From Pseudomonas silvicola (GTDB lineage: Bacteria > Pseudomonadota > Gammaproteobacteria > Pseudomonadales > Pseudomonadaceae): 64,000 nt of DNA. The DNA lies in the NCBI RefSeq assembly GCF_026651855.1, contig NZ_CP093281.1:310001-374000 (forward strand). The letters are read 5' to 3'. This document shows, in pieces, positions 61,233 to 64,000 of the stretch (within the stretch, counting starts at the first letter, position 1; every line of letters begins with the position of its first letter). The notes below the pieces were generated by a model. The model was given only the letters and a program-made list of their open reading frames with translations. It did no database searches and was not told the DNA's origin. The translations under genes and the position numbers were made by a program.

Positions 61233-62173
61233 ATGAATACCGCAACTATCCGCGCCGTCATCGGTGGAACGCTTTTAATGGCGTCGAGCTTAGTATCGGC
61301 GTCTGCCGCACAGCCATTGCCTGTGCCTCCAGAATATCCGAACTCACAGCGAATCTCTGTAGAGAGGCAAGGGGCGGGAACGGATGTCATACTGATTCCG
61401 GGGCTAGCGTCATCGCGCGACGTTTGGGCCGATTTATCCGCAAAATTACGCAAGAACCATCGCATTCATCTTATCGAGCTTGCAGGCTTTGCGAGTACGC
61501 CTGCCATTGCCAACCCGGACGGAAAAATAATGGCTCCGGCAGTTGACGCCATCGCTGCATATATTCACGGCCAGCACATCAAGGGTCCGGCGATCATTGG
61601 CCATTCCCTTGGGGGAGAAATGGCATTGATGCTGGCTGCTCGTCATCCTGACCTGGTGGGGCGCGTGATGGTCGTTGATGCGTTGCCGTTCTATTCATTG
61701 ATGTTCAATCCAGCGGCGACCAGCGAAACGGTCGCCCCGCAGGCCACTGCTACGCGAAATTTAATTTTGGGGCAGTCGCTGGAGCAATTTTCCGAGTTTC
61801 AGAAAGCATCCATCGCCCGTTTAGCGAAGATCGAGGCGGTGAGGCCAGCACTGGTGGCGGCAGGAATCCATTCCGACCGTAAAACCATTGCCGATGCCGT
61901 GTATGAAGTGATGATCACCGATTTGCGTTCCGAACTTGGCAGCATTAAAGCGCCGATAGAGGTCGTATACGCTATGACACGCTATTCGGCGTACCAGCAG
62001 CCAGCGTGGATGCGATGTACCGTCAAGCCTATGCTTCTGCACCCGATATCCACTTCACACGGATCGATGACAGTTTTCACTTTGTGATGCTTGATCAGCC
62101 TGAGCGGTTTTCCGACGCGGTTGAGTCGTTTTTGAATGGCGATGTAAGCCAGATGCAGTCGCAAACTGATTGA
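61233..62173 (+). CDS. Exported alpha/beta hydrolase, one frameshift
   Basis: ATG 61233 (RBS AGGAGG). Signal peptide to about residue 25 (SLVSASAAQP). 'TDVILIPGLASSRDVWADLS' is the oxyanion turn, 'IKGPAIIGHSLGGEMALMLA' the GHSLGG nucleophile elbow, 'GRVMVVDALPFYSLMF' follows. One break near 61980; after it 'SVDAMYRQAYASAPDIHFTR' and IDDSFHFVMLDQPERF contain the likely catalytic His. It ends at 62173. About 313 residues. 102 bp separate it from the SDR gene, so it may or may not share the riboswitch transcript. Substrate unknown. Confidence 0.82.
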
Positions 62174-62300
62174 GATTTTGGGAGGAACGGCCGGAATGGA
62201 CCGTTGCTTCGGCATTAGAGTGTATGGCGCAGATATTGCGCGGGATGCAGTCTGATGTGAAGGAGATGTGGGGATGAGACGGTATGGTCCGCTTTGAGCG

Positions 62301-62459
62301 CAGGCTGTGTGAAAACTCTGCCCCAAAACTGAAGTGCGCGCATCTACGCAAAATCTGGCAATGCCCGACTGGCTGGCTGAGCCAGATTTTAAGTATGAGC
62401 GCAGTTTTCATCCCTGTTTTTGGCACTTTAAGCGACCAAAACAGTTTTCACACAGCCTG
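62301..62459. mobile_element. 159-bp MITE-like element with perfect 17-bp inverted ends
   Basis: CAGGCTGTGTGAAAACT (62301-62317) is the exact reverse complement of 62443-62459. AGCG occurs directly on both sides (62297-62300 and 62460-62463), a fitting 4-bp target-site duplication. Inside is a second perfect inverted pair, AAAATCTGGC (62350-62359) and GCCAGATTTT (62381-62390). It has no coding capacity. The ends look like an insertion-sequence terminus, so a non-autonomous element moved by a related transposase is the best reading. Confidence 0.75.
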
Positions 62460-62515
62460 AGCGAGGAGTGGACACCTGCATCAAGTAAGGTGCCCGTTAA
62501 TCTTAAGTGAATAGA

Positions 62516-62941
62516 TTACTTAACCCGCTTCCCCGTTTCGTCAGTAACCTGTTCACCATCCTCTTTCTTAAATGCTCCTTGCTGAGGCTCCTGCAGTATA
62601 TCCAGTACGACTTCGGAAGGTCTGCACAGGCGGGTTCCAAAGGGGGTCACGACGATGGGACGGTTAATTAAAATGGGGTATTCTAGCATAAAACCAATCA
62701 GTTGCTCATCGCTGAATGTCTCTTCTGAAAGTCCTAATTGCTCGTAAGGCTCCGCGTTTTTACGCAACAGAGCACGGACTGTGATCCCCATATCTGCAAT
62801 AAGTTTAACCAGCTCATCATGAGCCGGGGGTGTTTCAAGGTAATAAATTATGGTGGGCTCATTGCCACTGTTGCGGATCATCTCCAGCGTATTACGTGAC
62901 GTACCACAGTCAGGGTTGTGATAGATGATTATGTTGCTCAT
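62516..62941 (-). CDS. arsC: Glutaredoxin-dependent arsenate reductase ArsC
   Basis: ATG at 62941, uninterrupted 141 residues. 'IIIYHNPDCGTSRNTLEMIR' has the catalytic Cys12 in the HNPxCGTSR loop. 'ITVRALLRKNAEPYEQLGLS', 'LLEYPILINRPIVV'-type 'MLEYPILINRPIVVTPFGTR' and LCRPSEVVLDIL carry the arginines that bind arsenate. It reduces arsenate to arsenite for export by ArsB, encoded 12 bp upstream in the same operon. Confidence 0.96.
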   Translation of the reverse strand: MSNIIIYHNPDCGTSRNTLEMIRNSGNEPTIIYYLETPPAHDELVKLIADMGITVRALLRKNAEPYEQLGLSEETFSDEQLIGFMLEYPILINRPIVVTPFGTRLCRPSEVVLDILQEPQQGAFKKEDGEQVTDETGKRVK

Positions 62942-62953
62942 ATTAGTATCTCA

Positions 62954-64000
62954 TTACAAAGTGACAGAGAGCCGCAGCGCCAGCGCGGCCAGTGTGACAA
63001 ACAGCACAGGCAGGGTCATGATGATACCCGTGCGGAAGTAATACCCCCAGCTGATGGTCATATTTTTCTGCGACAGGACATGCAGCCACAACAGGGTCGC
63101 CAGGCTGCCTATTGGCGTGATTTTGGGGCCTAAATCGCAGCCAATCACGTTGGCGTAAATCATCGCTTCCTTGATGACGCCGGACGCCGTGCTTCCGTTA
63201 ATCGACAGTGCTCCAACAAGAACGGTTGGCATATTGTTCATGACTGATGACAGGAATGCAGTCAGGAAACCCGTGCCAAACGTTGCCGCCAGCAGTCCCT
63301 TATCTGCCAGTATATTCAGAACCCCGGAAAGGTACTCCGTTAAGCCAGCATTGCGCAGGCCGAAGACCACCAGGTACATACCCAGTGAGAACACAACGAT
63401 CTGCCACGGCGCACCGCGCAGCACTTTTCCGGTATTAATGGCATGACCTTTTTCGCAACGGCGAACAGCACTGCAGCGCCGACGGCTGCAATAGCGCTGA
63501 CGGGGATCCCCAGAGGCTCAAGCACAAAGAACCCGGCAAGCAACAGAACCAGAACAACCCAACCGGCTTTGAAGGTTGCGGGATCTTTAATCGCACTGGC
63601 AGGTGCTTTCAGTAGAGTGACGTTGTAGGTTGCAGGAATATCCCGGCGGAAAACAGATGCAGCATACCCAGAGTGGCGGCGATGGCAGCAATATCAACGG
63701 AAGCATGACGGATGCGTATTCCGTAAAGCCAAGCCGGAATAAGTCGGCAGAGACGATGTTCACCAGGTTCGACACGATAAGCGGCAGGCTGGCGGTATCG
63801 GCAATAAACCCGGCGGCCATAACAAAGGCCAGCGTAGTCTGTTTGCTGAACCCCAGCGCGAGCAACATGGCGATGACGATGGGGTCAGGATAAGTGCAGC
63901 GCCACGCCATTAGCAAACAGTGCCGCTACAGCTGCACCCAACAGGACAATCCAGGTAAACAACAGACGACCACGTCCGTTGCCCCAACGGGAGACATGCA
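62954..64000 (-). CDS. arsB: Arsenite efflux pump ArsB, 5' end beyond window, frameshifted
   Basis: Reads from the right edge towards arsC and ends at 62954. '[20 protein letters not shown]' opens the visible part. Then come a break near 63910, '[20 protein letters not shown]' with [20 protein letters not shown], breaks near 63640 and 63440, and '[20 protein letters not shown]' followed by LVGALSI and '[20 protein letters not shown]' with TLLWLHVL. These are the hallmark ArsB helices. About 350 of the usual 429 residues are inside. The promoter and any arsR are off the window. Confidence 0.93.

Noticed and set aside
1-64000. Genome decay with mass pseudogenes
   Set aside because: Breaks are single-base, spread evenly, and spare motifs and translation signals; error is the simpler explanation.
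1-64000. tRNA, rRNA, CRISPR array, integrase, phage or replication origin
   Set aside because: I searched by eye for CCA-type acceptor ends, T-loop GTTCGA contexts, regularly spaced repeats and recombinase motifs and saw none I could support.

Overview
The window looks like a chromosome or large-plasmid segment of an enterobacterial (Enterobacterales) species. Pantoea/Erwinia-type accessory content fits best. The reasons are a PagP lipid A palmitoyltransferase, a chaperone-usher fimbrial operon with DUF1120-type subunits, FecI/FecR-type iron signalling, DdpX, ArsB/ArsC and enterobacterial-style promoters. The species call is inference. I see no rRNA, tRNA, CRISPR array, integrase or phage genes.

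The dominant technical fact is that almost every gene longer than about 400 bp is broken by one or more single-base frameshifts, plus a few in-frame stops. The conserved protein simply continues in another frame. Operon structure, start/stop overlaps, RBSs and motifs are otherwise intact and the breaks hit every functional class. I read this as uncorrected sequencing or assembly error, not mass pseudogenisation. Coordinates therefore span the inferred full gene, and several stop positions are uncertain by tens of bases.

Layout. 1-8.5 kb: surface-adhesion island, AT-richer than the rest to the eye (two DUF1120 subunits, chaperone, usher, third subunit, autotransporter, LuxR-type regulator). 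8.7-11.4 kb: small secreted protein, GNAT acetyltransferase, and a TetR regulator divergent from a DHA1 MFS exporter. 11.5-24 kb: catabolic block (NAD-binding oxidoreductase, LysR, M20 carboxypeptidase, YfcC-type carrier, HyuB/HyuA hydantoinase-oxoprolinase, FAD amine oxidase, IclR, MHS symporter). 24.4-25.4 kb: orphan ProX-type binding protein. 25.5-35.5 kb: GntR regulator divergent from an eight-gene peptide uptake and hydrolysis operon (M20, SBP, two permeases, fused double ATPase, second M20, M24, DdpX). 35.5-38 kb: DHA2 MFS and AraC/GlxA-type regulator. 38-44.8 kb: Fur-boxed siderophore operon fecI-fecR-TonB receptor-binding protein-FhuB-like permease. 44.9-45.5 kb: type II toxin-antitoxin. 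45.7-47.7 kb: pagP and an alpha/beta hydrolase. 47.7-52.9 kb: RND efflux operon with an acyltransferase downstream and a 36-residue membrane ORF upstream. 53.5-56.2 kb: P2-type cation ATPase. 56.3-57.3 kb: small hypotheticals.

57.6-61.1 kb holds the most interesting unit: a clear TPP riboswitch followed, with no thi gene in between, by LuxE-like acyl-adenylating, LuxC-like acyl reductase and SDR genes. Together these could reduce a carboxylate to an aldehyde and then an alcohol under thiamine control. I propose salvage of an oxidised thiamine moiety as a testable role. The window ends with an exported alpha/beta hydrolase, a 159-bp MITE-like element with perfect 17-bp inverted ends and a 4-bp target duplication, and arsC/arsB (arsB cut by the right edge).
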